From contig OZ251461.1 in NCBI GenBank assembly GCA_965242575.1, positions 744,001-808,000 on the forward strand: a DNA stretch of 64,000 bases, given 5' to 3'. The notes beneath the pieces were generated by a model, which was given only the letters and a program-made list of their open reading frames with translations, ran no database searches and had not been told where the DNA came from. This DNA is from JANQOH01 sp965242575 (lineage in GTDB: Bacteria; Pseudomonadota; Alphaproteobacteria; UBA7887). Positions 8,034 to 16,588 of this stretch are shown here, in pieces (within the stretch, counting starts at the first letter, position 1; every line of letters starts with the position of its first letter). The position numbers were made by a program, and so were the translations under genes.

Positions 8034-11000
8034 TTGTTCGCGAAGACTCTCCTGCTTCCGATGGCGGCGGCGCTCGCTATCGGGCTGTCGGCCTGCGGCG
8101 GCGGGGGTGGGGGCGGCGGGGGCGGTGGCCAGCCGTCGCCGAACCCGGCGCCGTCCTCGCCCGGCCCCGGGGGCGAGCCTCCGTCCTCGCCCGGTCCGGG
8201 GACGGACCCGGCGCCGCCCGCGCCGCCGCCGCCCGATCCGGCCCCGGACCCGGCCCCGCCCGCGCCGCCGCCGTCCGATCCGGCCCCGGACCCGGCCCCG
8301 CCTCCCTCCCCAAGCAACGCGCCGCCGGTCGCGGACGCCGGGAGCGACCTCTACGGCATCGGAGGCTATCCGCTAAAGCTGGTCGGGGCGGCCGGATGGG
8401 GCGGGAGCGGGAGTTCGGACCCCGAGGGCGGAGCGCTGACCTACGCCTGGGCGCAGACCGGCGGGACTCCGATGGCGGCGTTGACCGGCGCGTCCACCGC
8501 CGAGCCGACCATCACACCGCCGCAGGTGACGGAGAGGACGGTGTTGACGTTCACGCTGACGGTGACCGACCCCGGCGGCCTGTCGGCGACCGATACCACA
8601 ACGTTCACCGTGTCCCGCAACTCCGCGCCGATCGCCCGCGCCGGAGACGACGTCATGGCCTCCCCGGGCGACACGGTGACGCTGGACGGGAGCGAGACTA
8701 GGGACCCCGAGAGCGGGCCTCTGACCTACGCCTGGGCGCAGACCGGCGGGACTCCGACGGCGGCGTTGACCGGCGGGTCCTCGGCCAGCGCGACCTTCAC
8801 TGCGCCGCAGGTGACGGGGGACACGGCGTTGACGTTCACACTGACGGCGACCGACGCCGGCGGCCTGTCGGCGACCGATAGCGTGACGGTGACGGTCAAC
8901 GTCAACGACGCGCCCACCGCCGCCGCCGGGAGCGACTTCACGACGAATGAAGGCTCTCCGGTAACGCTCGACGGGAGCGGGAGTTCGGACCCCGATGGGG
9001 ATAGCCTGACCTACGCCTGGGCGCAGACCGGCGGGACTCCGACGGCGGCGTTGACCGGCGGGTCCTCGGCCAGCGCGACCTTCACCGCGCCGCAGGTGAC
9101 GGGGGACACGGCGTTGACGTTCACGCTGACGGTGACCGACCCCGGCGGCCTGTCGGCGACCGATACCGTGACGGTCACGGTCAAGAACGTCAACGACGCG
9201 CCCACCGCGTCCGCCGGGGCCGACGTCACGACCGCCGAAGGCTATCCGGTAGCGCTCGACGGGAGCGGGAGTTGGGACCCCGAGAACGAGAGGCTGACCT
9301 ACGCCTGGGCGCAGACCGGCGGGACGCCGACGGTAACGTTGAACGGCGCGTCCACCTCCGCTCCGACCTTCACGGCGCCGCAGGTGACGGGGGACACGGC
9401 GTTGACGTTCACGCTGACGGTGACCGACCCCAACCGCCAGTCGGCGACCGACACCGTGACGGTCACGGTGCAGGACAACGCCGCGCCGACCGCGGGCGTC
9501 CGCGTCGCCTTCACGACGACGTGGGAAGGCCATCCGGTAACGCTCGACGGGAGCGATAGTTCGGACCCCGAGAACGGGGGGCTGACCTACGCCTGGACGC
9601 AGACCGGCGGGTCTCCGACGGTGGCGTTGACCGGCGCGTCCTCGGTCCGCGCGACCTTCACCGCGCCGCAGGTGGCGGGGAGCACGGCGTTGACGTTCAC
9701 GCTGACGGTGACCGACCCCGGCGGCCTGTCGGCGACCGATACCGTGACGTACACGGTGCGAAACAACACCGCGCCCACCGCCGCCGCCGGCGCCGACTTC
9801 TCGACCGCCGGAGACTACCCGGTAACGCTCAACGGGAGCGGGAGTCGGGACCCCGAAAACGGAGATCTGGCCTACGCCTGGACGCAGACCGCGGGGACGC
9901 CGACGGCGGCGTTGACCGGCGCGTCCACGAGCCACGCGACCTTCACCGCGCCGCAAGTGACGGCGAACGCGGCGTTGACGTTCACCCTGACGGTGACCGA
10001 CCCCGGCGGCCTGTCGGCGACCGATACCGTGACGGTCACGGTGAAGAGCGTCAACGACGCGCCGACGGCGAACGCCGGGAGCGACTTCACCATAAGCGAC
10101 GGCGACACGGCGACGCTGGACGGGAGCGCGAGTTCGGACCCCGAAAACGGAGATCTGGCCTACGCCTGGACGCAGACCGCGGGGACGCCGTCGGTGACGC
10201 TGCGCGGCGCGGACACGTCCGCGCCGTCCTTCGCCACGCCGCAACTCTCCGCGAACGCCAGCTTGACCTTCCGGTTGACCGTGACCGACCCCGGCGGCGC
10301 GGCGGCGACCGACACGGTGACGGTCACGGTGACCGCCGACGACGACACGCCGACCGCGAACGCCGGGGACGACTTCACGACCTATGAAGGCGACATGGCG
10401 GCGCTCGACGGGAGCGCGGGCGGGGTGGACCCCGGCGACGGGCCGGCGGCCTTCGCATGGGCGCAGACCGGCGGGACGCCGTCGGTGGCGTTGACCGGCG
10501 CGGCCACGGCGGCCCCGACCTTCACCGCGCCGCAAGTGACGGCGGACGCGGCGTTGACGTTCACCCTGACGGTGTCCGAGGCCGGCGGCCAGTCGGCGAC
10601 CGATAGCGTGACGGTCACGGTGGCGAACGTCCGCCCGGCCAACTCCGCGGTCCGGACGCCGGGCTCGGGCGAGACGCTGGAGCCCGCGGCGGCGAAGAGC
10701 ACGGCGAGTTCGTGGGAGACCGCGGAATACACCGCCTCCGTCGGGTTGCCGCTGATCAACGCGGCGGCGGGCTATGCGGCGCGCACCGCGGGCAATCCGG
10801 GCGGGGGCGGCGTAACCATCGCCGTCATGGACCTTCGGCCGGTCGACACCGATCATCCCGATCTGGCGGGAGCGACCATGATCGACACCGGAGCCGATAT
10901 TATCGACGGCGGTCATGGAACGCGGGTCGCCGGGGTCGCCGCCGCCCGGCGCGACGGCTTCGGCATGCACGGGGTCGCCTACAACGCGAATATCGTCGGC

Positions 11001-12929
11001 ATCTCGCAGGGATATTTCCTTTCTTCCATCAGGGTCGCCTTTGCGTCGGCGGCGGGCGTACCATACACTGGCGTGTCCAGTACGGCCGATCCTGCGGGCA
11101 GCGCCCACGTCGCGGTCATGTCGTACAACTACAGGGATCTGCCACGGGTTGTCCAGGAACAGATCGCGACCTCCGTGCGGCTGGCGACCGGTCGGGGCCG
11201 GATCGTCGTCGCGAGCTCGGGGAACGCCCAGAGCGGGAGGGTCGTCGACCGTTCGGAGCCGGCGGGTGTGCCGGTCAGCACGTTTGCGGACGAGGGCATC
11301 GCCGGGTTGGCCATTGCGGCCTCGGCCTTGAACGCGGACGGCACGGGCCAGGCGAGTTGGGCACACCAATGCGGCGCGGTCGCACAGTATTGCCTGATGG
11401 CGCCGGGGACGACCATCTACTCGACCGATACGATACCCGCGAGCGCTACTGCCCCAGGCGCGCGCGCCTACAGGACGACGTCCGGCACGTCCCTCTCCGC
11501 CCCCTATGTGGCCGGCGCGGCGGCGGCGGTGTGGGGCGCGTTCCCCAACAAGACCGGGCGCCAGGTCGTCGACCGGCTGTTGACGACGGCGCAGCAGATC
11601 GACGACGCGAACTGCAACTACGATTCGACCACCGGCGTGTCCGCCAAGTGCGGCCACGGCGCCCTCGACCTCGGCGCGGCGATGAACCCGGTGGGTTTCA
11701 CCAGCATGGCGCTGCCCGGCTCGGGCGCGGCGCCGGTGCGGAGCACCGCGGTCCGGCTGCCGCCGGGCGCCAGCGCGCTTCCGGTCCCGGCGCTTGCCGA
11801 CACCGTCGTTTACGACGAACAGGGGTTCCCCTTCCTCCACGACCTGAACGCCGCCTTCCTCGCCGGCGAGGACTGGACTTCGGGGAGCCTCGTGCACGGG
11901 TTTCTGGAGCCGGCGCGGCGCGAATGGACGGTCGCGCCGCTGGGCGTGGGCGCGGCGTTCTCCTTCGCCGGCCCGGCCGATCACGGCGTGGGCGCCGGAG
12001 CGGCGCGGCGCGCATGGCGGGCGTTCGATCCGGACCCGGGCGCCGCCGGAGAGCCGCTGCGCGACTACCGTTTCTCGCTCCAGCCGCAGGCGGGGCTGAC
12101 GGTGACGGTGGGGCAAGGCGCAGGGGCGCCCGGCGCGCGGACCGGCTTCGCGTCCTCCCCGGACGGCGGCTTGTTCACGGACGGGCTGTCGGTGCGCCCG
12201 TTCGCGGCGTTCTCCGGCGAGGGTCCGGGGGTGGGAGTGGACTGGCGCCTCGACGGGCGGACGCGGTTGAGTTTCTCCGGTCGGGATGGGCGCAGCCGCT
12301 TCGGGGCGCCGCGCGCGCGTCTGGTGTCGGTGGGGGTCGACCGCCGCTTCGCCGGCGGGCTGTCGGTCAAACTGGGCGCGGGGACGCTGCGGGAGCGCGG
12401 CGCGCGCCTGGGCATGCGTTCGTCGGGCGGGTTCGGCCCGGCGCCGGCTTCGGTGACGAACTTCGTCGACCTGGGCGTGGAGAAGCCGCTTTCGGGCAAG
12501 GCGACGGCGTTCGGGAGTTACAGTTTCGGGTCGACGGGGTCGCGCCCCGGCGCTCCGGGTTCGCTGGTCCGACACTGGGGCGCGCTGCGTTCGGACTCTC
12601 TGGCGGTCGGCGTCTCTGCGTCGGGCGTGTTCGCTCCGGGGGATCGGCTGACGGCGACGGCGTCTGCGCCGTTCCGCCCGCGCGGTCGTGTGGCGATGGT
12701 TCTGGCCCCGGCGCGGGAGGTTGCGGACGGCGAGGTGGCGTTCGCGGCGCGGGCGGTGTCGCTCGCGTCGGCCGGTCGCGAAGTGCGGACGCAACTCGTC
12801 TATGACGCCTGGAGCGGCGACCGCGCGTCGGCGGTGCTGGGCGGGTATGCGCGCTTCGGGGCGGACGCCGGCGCGCCGGAGGGCGGCCCGGACTGGGGGA
12901 TCGCCGCGAAGATGCGGCTCGGGTTCTGA
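8034..12929 (+). CDS. Lipoprotein subtilisin-like protease with eight PKD/Ig-like repeats and an autotransporter barrel
   Basis: This 1631-residue surface protein begins with a lipoprotein signal (AALAIGLSACGGGG, lipobox LSAC), then a poly-Gly run and a Pro-rich linker. Eight repeats of about 87 residues follow (roughly 98-875), each with YAWxQTGGTP and TFTLTVTDPGGLSATDTVT, resembling PKD/cadherin-like Ig folds. An S8 subtilase domain comes next with Asp933 (AVMDLRPVDTDHPDL), His961 (GGHGTRVAGVAA) and Ser1153 (GTSLSAPYVAG). The last 270 or so residues look like an autotransporter beta-barrel and end in Phe (KMRLGF). The start is TTG with GAGGG upstream; no in-frame ATG fits the signal peptide. 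Known subtilase autotransporters mature surface proteins in other bacteria; the substrate here is unknown. Near-identical repeat DNA (8320-10630) could recombine. Confidence 0.85.
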   Translation: MFAKTLLLPMAAALAIGLSACGGGGGGGGGGGQPSPNPAPSSPGPGGEPPSSPGPGTDPAPPAPPPPDPAPDPAPPAPPPSDPAPDPAPPPSPSNAPPVADAGSDLYGIGGYPLKLVGAAGWGGSGSSDPEGGALTYAWAQTGGTPMAALTGASTAEPTITPPQVTERTVLTFTLTVTDPGGLSATDTTTFTVSRNSAPIARAGDDVMASPGDTVTLDGSETRDPESGPLTYAWAQTGGTPTAALTGGSSASATFTAPQVTGDTALTFTLTATDAGGLSATDSVTVTVNVNDAPTAAAGSDFTTNEGSPVTLDGSGSSDPDGDSLTYAWAQTGGTPTAALTGGSSASATFTAPQVTGDTALTFTLTVTDPGGLSATDTVTVTVKNVNDAPTASAGADVTTAEGYPVALDGSGSWDPENERLTYAWAQTGGTPTVTLNGASTSAPTFTAPQVTGDTALTFTLTVTDPNRQSATDTVTVTVQDNAAPTAGVRVAFTTTWEGHPVTLDGSDSSDPENGGLTYAWTQTGGSPTVALTGASSVRATFTAPQVAGSTALTFTLTVTDPGGLSATDTVTYTVRNNTAPTAAAGADFSTAGDYPVTLNGSGSRDPENGDLAYAWTQTAGTPTAALTGASTSHATFTAPQVTANAALTFTLTVTDPGGLSATDTVTVTVKSVNDAPTANAGSDFTISDGDTATLDGSASSDPENGDLAYAWTQTAGTPSVTLRGADTSAPSFATPQLSANASLTFRLTVTDPGGAAATDTVTVTVTADDDTPTANAGDDFTTYEGDMAALDGSAGGVDPGDGPAAFAWAQTGGTPSVALTGAATAAPTFTAPQVTADAALTFTLTVSEAGGQSATDSVTVTVANVRPANSAVRTPGSGETLEPAAAKSTASSWETAEYTASVGLPLINAAAGYAARTAGNPGGGGVTIAVMDLRPVDTDHPDLAGATMIDTGADIIDGGHGTRVAGVAAARRDGFGMHGVAYNANIVGISQGYFLSSIRVAFASAAGVPYTGVSSTADPAGSAHVAVMSYNYRDLPRVVQEQIATSVRLATGRGRIVVASSGNAQSGRVVDRSEPAGVPVSTFADEGIAGLAIAASALNADGTGQASWAHQCGAVAQYCLMAPGTTIYSTDTIPASATAPGARAYRTTSGTSLSAPYVAGAAAAVWGAFPNKTGRQVVDRLLTTAQQIDDANCNYDSTTGVSAKCGHGALDLGAAMNPVGFTSMALPGSGAAPVRSTAVRLPPGASALPVPALADTVVYDEQGFPFLHDLNAAFLAGEDWTSGSLVHGFLEPARREWTVAPLGVGAAFSFAGPADHGVGAGAARRAWRAFDPDPGAAGEPLRDYRFSLQPQAGLTVTVGQGAGAPGARTGFASSPDGGLFTDGLSVRPFAAFSGEGPGVGVDWRLDGRTRLSFSGRDGRSRFGAPRARLVSVGVDRRFAGGLSVKLGAGTLRERGARLGMRSSGGFGPAPASVTNFVDLGVEKPLSGKATAFGSYSFGSTGSRPGAPGSLVRHWGALRSDSLAVGVSASGVFAPGDRLTATASAPFRPRGRVAMVLAPAREVADGEVAFAARAVSLASAGREVRTQLVYDAWSGDRASAVLGGYARFGADAGAPEGGPDWGIAAKMRLGF

Positions 12930-13078
12930 ACGCGCCGCCCCGAACCGAAATCCCGAATGCGACCGCCCCGCATCGCGGGCGCTTCCGTCCGAACCCGGCT
13001 ATACATCGGGCGGCGGTCTTCGGCGGCGGAGCGCTCGGGACTCCGCCCTCGGGACCGCGGCGAGGAGAGGACGCGCCC

Positions 13079-14497
13079 ATGAACGCACTATGCCGGCTTA
13101 CGGCGCGCGCGGCCGTCGCCGCGCTGCGCAAGGGCGAGGTCTCGCCGCTGGAGCTGGTCGACGCGGCGGCGGAGCGGATCGCCGAAACCGACGGCGCGAT
13201 CGGCGCCATGCCGACGCTCTGCCTCGACCGGGCGCGCGACCGGGCGCGGCGGATTACGGCCTCGCCCCCCGCCGACCCGCCGCCGGGCTGGCTCGCCGGC
13301 CTGCCCATCGCGGTGAAGGACCTGGACGAGGTGGAGGGCGTGCGCACCACCTTCGGCTCGCCGATCCACGCCGGCCATGTCCCGTCGCGCTCGGATTACA
13401 TGGTCGAAAGGCTGGAGGCGAACGGCGCGGTCGTCGTCGGCAAGTCGAACACGCCGGAATTCGGCGCCGGGTCGCAGACCTTCAACGCGGTGTTCGGCGC
13501 CACCGGCAACCCGTGGCGGACGGACCTGACCCCCGGCGGATCGTCCGGCGGCTCGGCGGCGGCGCTGGCGGCGGGGCAGGTGTGGCTCGCGACCGGCAGC
13601 GACTTCGGCGGCTCGCTGCGCAACCCCGCGAGTTTCTGCGGCGTGGTGGGGTTGCGACCGAGTCCGGGCCGCGTCGCGCACGGGCCTTCCGGCGCGCCGT
13701 TCGGCGACCTCGCGGTCCACGGCCCGATGGCGCGCGACGTGGCCGACGCGGCGCTGATGCTCGACGCCATGGCCGGGCGCCATCCCGGCGACCCGCTGTC
13801 GCTGGAGGCGCCGCGAACCCCGTTCGCGCGCGCCGCGGCCGAGCCCGCGGCGCCGCGGCGGGTGGCGTTCGCCCCGGACCTGGGCGGGATCGCGCCGGTG
13901 GAGCCCGTCGTGCGCGACGCGGTGCGCGCGGCGGCGGCGGCGTTCGCCGATATGGGTGCCGAGGTGGAGGAGGCGTGTTTCGACCTTTCGGAGGCGCAGC
14001 GGACGTTCCACGTCCTGCGCGCCCTGGGCTTCGCGGCGGCGCGCGGCGAGCTGGCGGCGGAGCATCGCCGCGAGCTGAAATGGGAGGTGGCGTGGAACAT
14101 CGAGGCGGGCTGGGCCCTCGGCGTCGAGGAGATCGTCGCCGCCGAGCGCGCGCGGGGCGAGATCTTTCACCGCGCCGCCGCGTTCTTCGCGCGCTGGGAC
14201 CTGCTGCTCTGCCCCGCCGCCGCGCTGCCGCCGTTCTCGAAGACGACGCGCTGGCCGGAGCGGATCGACGGCGCGGAGCTCCGGGATTACATCGACTGGC
14301 TTCTGGTCTGCTCGGCGGTGACGCTGACGAGCTGCCCGGCGATCTCGGTCCCCTGCGCGCTGACCGGGGACGGGCTGCCCATCGGCGTGCAGATGGTCGC
14401 CCCGCCGCGCCGCGAGGACCTGCTGGTCGGCGCCGCCAGGTCGTTCGAGGACGCGCACGGTTTCGCCGCGATGGTCCCCCGGGACCCGGCGGCGTAA
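13079..14497 (+). CDS. Amidase signature family enzyme
   Basis: This 472-residue hydrolase has the Ser-cisSer-Lys triad of amidase signature enzymes: Lys80 in LPIAVKDLDEVEG, the cis-Ser at 155 in TPGGSSGGSAAALAAG and Ser179 in GSDFGGSLRNP. The spacing equals that of GatA and bacterial amidases. The C-terminal GLPIGVQMVAPPRREDLLVG is also typical. The gene stands alone rather than in a gatCAB operon, so a catabolic or detoxifying amidase is more likely than a transamidosome subunit. It starts with ATG after GGAGAGGA. The substrate is not predictable. Confidence 0.88.
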   Translation: MNALCRLTARAAVAALRKGEVSPLELVDAAAERIAETDGAIGAMPTLCLDRARDRARRITASPPADPPPGWLAGLPIAVKDLDEVEGVRTTFGSPIHAGHVPSRSDYMVERLEANGAVVVGKSNTPEFGAGSQTFNAVFGATGNPWRTDLTPGGSSGGSAAALAAGQVWLATGSDFGGSLRNPASFCGVVGLRPSPGRVAHGPSGAPFGDLAVHGPMARDVADAALMLDAMAGRHPGDPLSLEAPRTPFARAAAEPAAPRRVAFAPDLGGIAPVEPVVRDAVRAAAAAFADMGAEVEEACFDLSEAQRTFHVLRALGFAAARGELAAEHRRELKWEVAWNIEAGWALGVEEIVAAERARGEIFHRAAAFFARWDLLLCPAAALPPFSKTTRWPERIDGAELRDYIDWLLVCSAVTLTSCPAISVPCALTGDGLPIGVQMVAPPRREDLLVGAARSFEDAHGFAAMVPRDPAA

Positions 14498-14504
14498 GCA
14501 AAGC

Positions 14505-14532
14505 TTGACATTCTCCGGCGATTATGTATAAT
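14505..14532 (+). promoter_or_regulatory. Near-consensus sigma-70 promoter for the leader-peptide gene
   Basis: TTGACA at 14505-14510 and TATAAT at 14527-14532 are both perfect hexamers, separated by 16 bp. It begins 7 bp after the amidase stop and lies about 40 bp before the ATG at 14571. Such a perfect promoter is rare in DNA of this GC content and suggests strong expression of the short gene that follows. Confidence 0.8.
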
Positions 14533-14570
14533 GCCCAAAGTCGAAACCATATCCGAGATGGAGCGCGAAC

Positions 14571-14930
14571 ATGACCGAGAAAACGAGTCGCTGGGACACC
14601 GCGTCCGCCATGCCGCTGGCGCTGACGGAGTTCGGACGCGCGACCGGCGATTCCGAATTGCGCGCCCTCGCGCGCGACGACCCCCGGGACTTCGCCGACC
14701 GGCTCGGTTACGAGTTGAAGCCGGAGGTCGACGTCAAGGTGGTGGAGAACGAAGAGGACCTGTTCTGGGTCGTGTTCCCCGACGATCCCAACCGCGACCT
14801 GTCGTCGGAGATGCTCGGCGGCGTGGTCGGCGGGCGGTCCCGGTCGGAGGACCAGAACGCCGCGAACGGCTGCGCCAGCAGCCTCTCGACGCTTCCGTCC
14901 TGCATCAGCTCGTTCAGCAGCAAGGGGTAG
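14571..14930 (+). CDS. NHLP-type (nitrile hydratase-like leader) RiPP precursor peptide, candidate
   Basis: This 119-residue product has the layout of natural-product precursors with a nitrile hydratase-like leader. Residues about 30-82 (LARDDPRDFADRLGYELKP, then VDVKVVENEEDLFWVVFP and RDLSSEMLGGV) match the usual leader pattern: an alpha helix, a VxVKVVENxxDxxxxVxP strand pair and a Leu-Ser acidic helix. The leader ends in a Gly-Gly site at 87-88. The 31-residue remainder has Cys101 and Cys111 and is rich in Ser/Thr (ASSLSTLPSCISSFSSKG), a composition suited to lanthionine or dehydroamino-acid formation. GGAG precedes the ATG. It follows a near-consensus promoter. No maturation enzyme or exporter lies in the window, so any partner must act from elsewhere. 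The family call is from pattern memory. Confidence 0.6.
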   Translation: MTEKTSRWDTASAMPLALTEFGRATGDSELRALARDDPRDFADRLGYELKPEVDVKVVENEEDLFWVVFPDDPNRDLSSEMLGGVVGGRSRSEDQNAANGCASSLSTLPSCISSFSSKG

Positions 14931-15018
14931 CCGCTGGACCTGCGCGCGCGGGCAAGCCAGAATCGGCGGCGGGGCCGCGCCCGCCCCGCCCCCGAACCCG
15001 CGAGAGGAGACCCGCGCC

Positions 15019-15654
15019 GTGAAACTCTACGATTTCGGCCCCGCCGCCAACGCCAAGCGCGTGCGCATGTTCCTGGCCGAGAAGGGCATGGAGGTGCCGA
15101 CCGTCCAGCTCGACGTGCGCAACGGCGCGCAGTTCAAGGAGCCCTACGCCTCGATGAACCCGTTTCACTGCGTGCCGTTCCTGGAGCTCGACGACGGAAC
15201 GACCATCGCCGAGTCGATCTCGGTGTGCCGCTACCTCGAGGAGGCGGTCCAGCCCGAGCCGCCGCTGTTCGGGCGCGGCCCCAGGGAGCGCGCCATCGTC
15301 GACATGTGGAACCGCCGTGTGGAGCTCGACGGGTTCATGCCGGCGCTGCATGCGACGCGCAACCACGTCCCCATGTTCGCGGGTCGGGTGGCGCCGGGAA
15401 CGCGCACCGACCTGCCGCAACTGCCGGCGATGGTCGCGCGCGGCAAGGAGATGCTGGCGATCTTCCTCCCGCGCCTGGACGCGCAGCTGGCGGACAACGA
15501 ATTCATCGCCGGCGCCTCGGTCAGCATCGCCGACATCACCTGCTTCTTCGTGGCCGGCATGGCGGAGCGCTTCGAAATGGACCTCGCCGGGAACTGGCCC
15601 AACGTCCACCGCTGGCGGACGGCCTTCTCCGCCCGCCCCTCCGCCGACGCCTGA
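15019..15654 (+). CDS. Glutathione S-transferase family protein
   Basis: This 211-residue protein has an N-terminal thioredoxin-like GST domain (MKLYDFGPAANAKRVRMFLA, then FHCVPFLELDDGTTIAESIS, giving the cis-Pro and the E-S glutathione-binding pair). A helical C-terminal domain follows with GASVSIADITCF, the usual N-capping box. The GTG start follows GAGAGGAG. No classical catalytic Tyr is obvious; the Asn or Ser near the N-terminus may serve, as in beta or zeta-like classes. Between the leader-peptide gene and this gene, a GC hairpin (14968-14990) without a T run is the only hint of a terminator. The substrate is unknown. Confidence 0.85.
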   Translation: MKLYDFGPAANAKRVRMFLAEKGMEVPTVQLDVRNGAQFKEPYASMNPFHCVPFLELDDGTTIAESISVCRYLEEAVQPEPPLFGRGPRERAIVDMWNRRVELDGFMPALHATRNHVPMFAGRVAPGTRTDLPQLPAMVARGKEMLAIFLPRLDAQLADNEFIAGASVSIADITCFFVAGMAERFEMDLAGNWPNVHRWRTAFSARPSADA

Positions 15655-15680
15655 CGCGGCGGGCGGCGCGCCGGGGCGCT

Positions 15681-16505
15681 CTACGCCGGGTCGTCCGGCT
15701 GCGCGTCGGAGGCGCGGGCGCGGCCCACCAGCGTGGCGCCGCCGTCGACGACCAGCGTATGGCCGGTGACGTAGCGCGCCTCCGCGCTCAGGAGGAACCG
15801 CGCGGCGCGGCCCACGTCCCATCCCGTTCCCTCGATTCCCAGCACCGATGCGCGGCGGCGGCGGTCGCGCGCCTCGGCGCTCATCCCCGCGCCGGACACC
15901 ATCGGCGTGAACACCGGGCCGGGGGCGACGCAATTCACGCGGATCCCCTCCGGGCCGTGGTCGACCGCCATGGCGCGGGTGAGCGCCACGACCGCGCCCT
16001 TCGACGTCGAATAGGCGGTCATGCCGCGCGGACGCAGCGCGGCGATGGAGGCTACGTTGACGATGGCCCCGCCGCCGGTCCGCCGCATCGCCGGGATCGC
16101 GAACCGCGCCGCCAGAACCATCGACTCGACGTTGACGCGCAGGACCCGGCGCCAGTCCTCCAGGTCCGAATCGACGACGCTCCCCGCGCTCCCGACCCCT
16201 ACGTTGTTGTCGAGGCAGTCCAGCCGGCCCCAGGCGTCGAGCGCCCGCGCGACCATGCTTCGGCACCCGTCGGGATCGGCGACGTCGGCGGCGTGCGCCA
16301 GCGCCGCGCCGCCTTCATCGGCGATCATCTCGACCGTACGTTCGGCGCGCGCAAGGTCACGGTCGGCGACCAGCGCCCTGGCGCCGGCGCGGGCGAGCAG
16401 GATCGCCGCGGCGCGCCCGTTGCCGATCCCGTCCCCCGCCGCGCCACCGCCGGCGACTATCGCCACCTTGCCGTCGAGGCCCCAGACGTTTCCGCCGCCG
16501 CTCAT
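15681..16505 (-). CDS. Short-chain dehydrogenase/reductase (SDR)
   Basis: This 274-residue classical SDR has the NAD(P)-binding Gly-rich stretch AIVAGGGAAGDGIGNG. Strand-4 is DNNVGVGS in place of the common NNAG. The catalytic Ser is in NVASIAALRP, with Tyr165 and Lys169 in YSTSKGAVV. A strong ribosome site (AAAGGAGGACACTA) fixes the ATG at 16505, although the frame stays open upstream. The C-terminal YVTGHTLVVDGGATL is standard. Its 5' end faces the luciferase-like gene with 83 bp between the two starts, so a shared control region is possible. The substrate is unknown. Confidence 0.88.
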   Translation of the reverse strand: MSGGGNVWGLDGKVAIVAGGGAAGDGIGNGRAAAILLARAGARALVADRDLARAERTVEMIADEGGAALAHAADVADPDGCRSMVARALDAWGRLDCLDNNVGVGSAGSVVDSDLEDWRRVLRVNVESMVLAARFAIPAMRRTGGGAIVNVASIAALRPRGMTAYSTSKGAVVALTRAMAVDHGPEGIRVNCVAPGPVFTPMVSGAGMSAEARDRRRRASVLGIEGTGWDVGRAARFLLSAEARYVTGHTLVVDGGATLVGRARASDAQPDDPA

Positions 16506-16588
16506 TAGTGTCCTCCTTTCGGCCGCCGGGTCGAAGCTGACGGCCCGATGGGTGTAGAAACCGGGGCGCCGCCGCACCGGAGTCCCGG

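Noticed and set aside
8373..12794. Long minus-strand frame of 1473 codons opposite the protease gene
   Set aside because: It is Arg-rich and repeats only because it mirrors the Ig-like repeat DNA; the plus-strand frame has a lipobox, a catalytic triad and a barrel.
14968..14990. Rho-independent terminator after the leader-peptide gene
   Set aside because: There is a 7-bp GC stem but no following T run, so it is not listed as a terminator.
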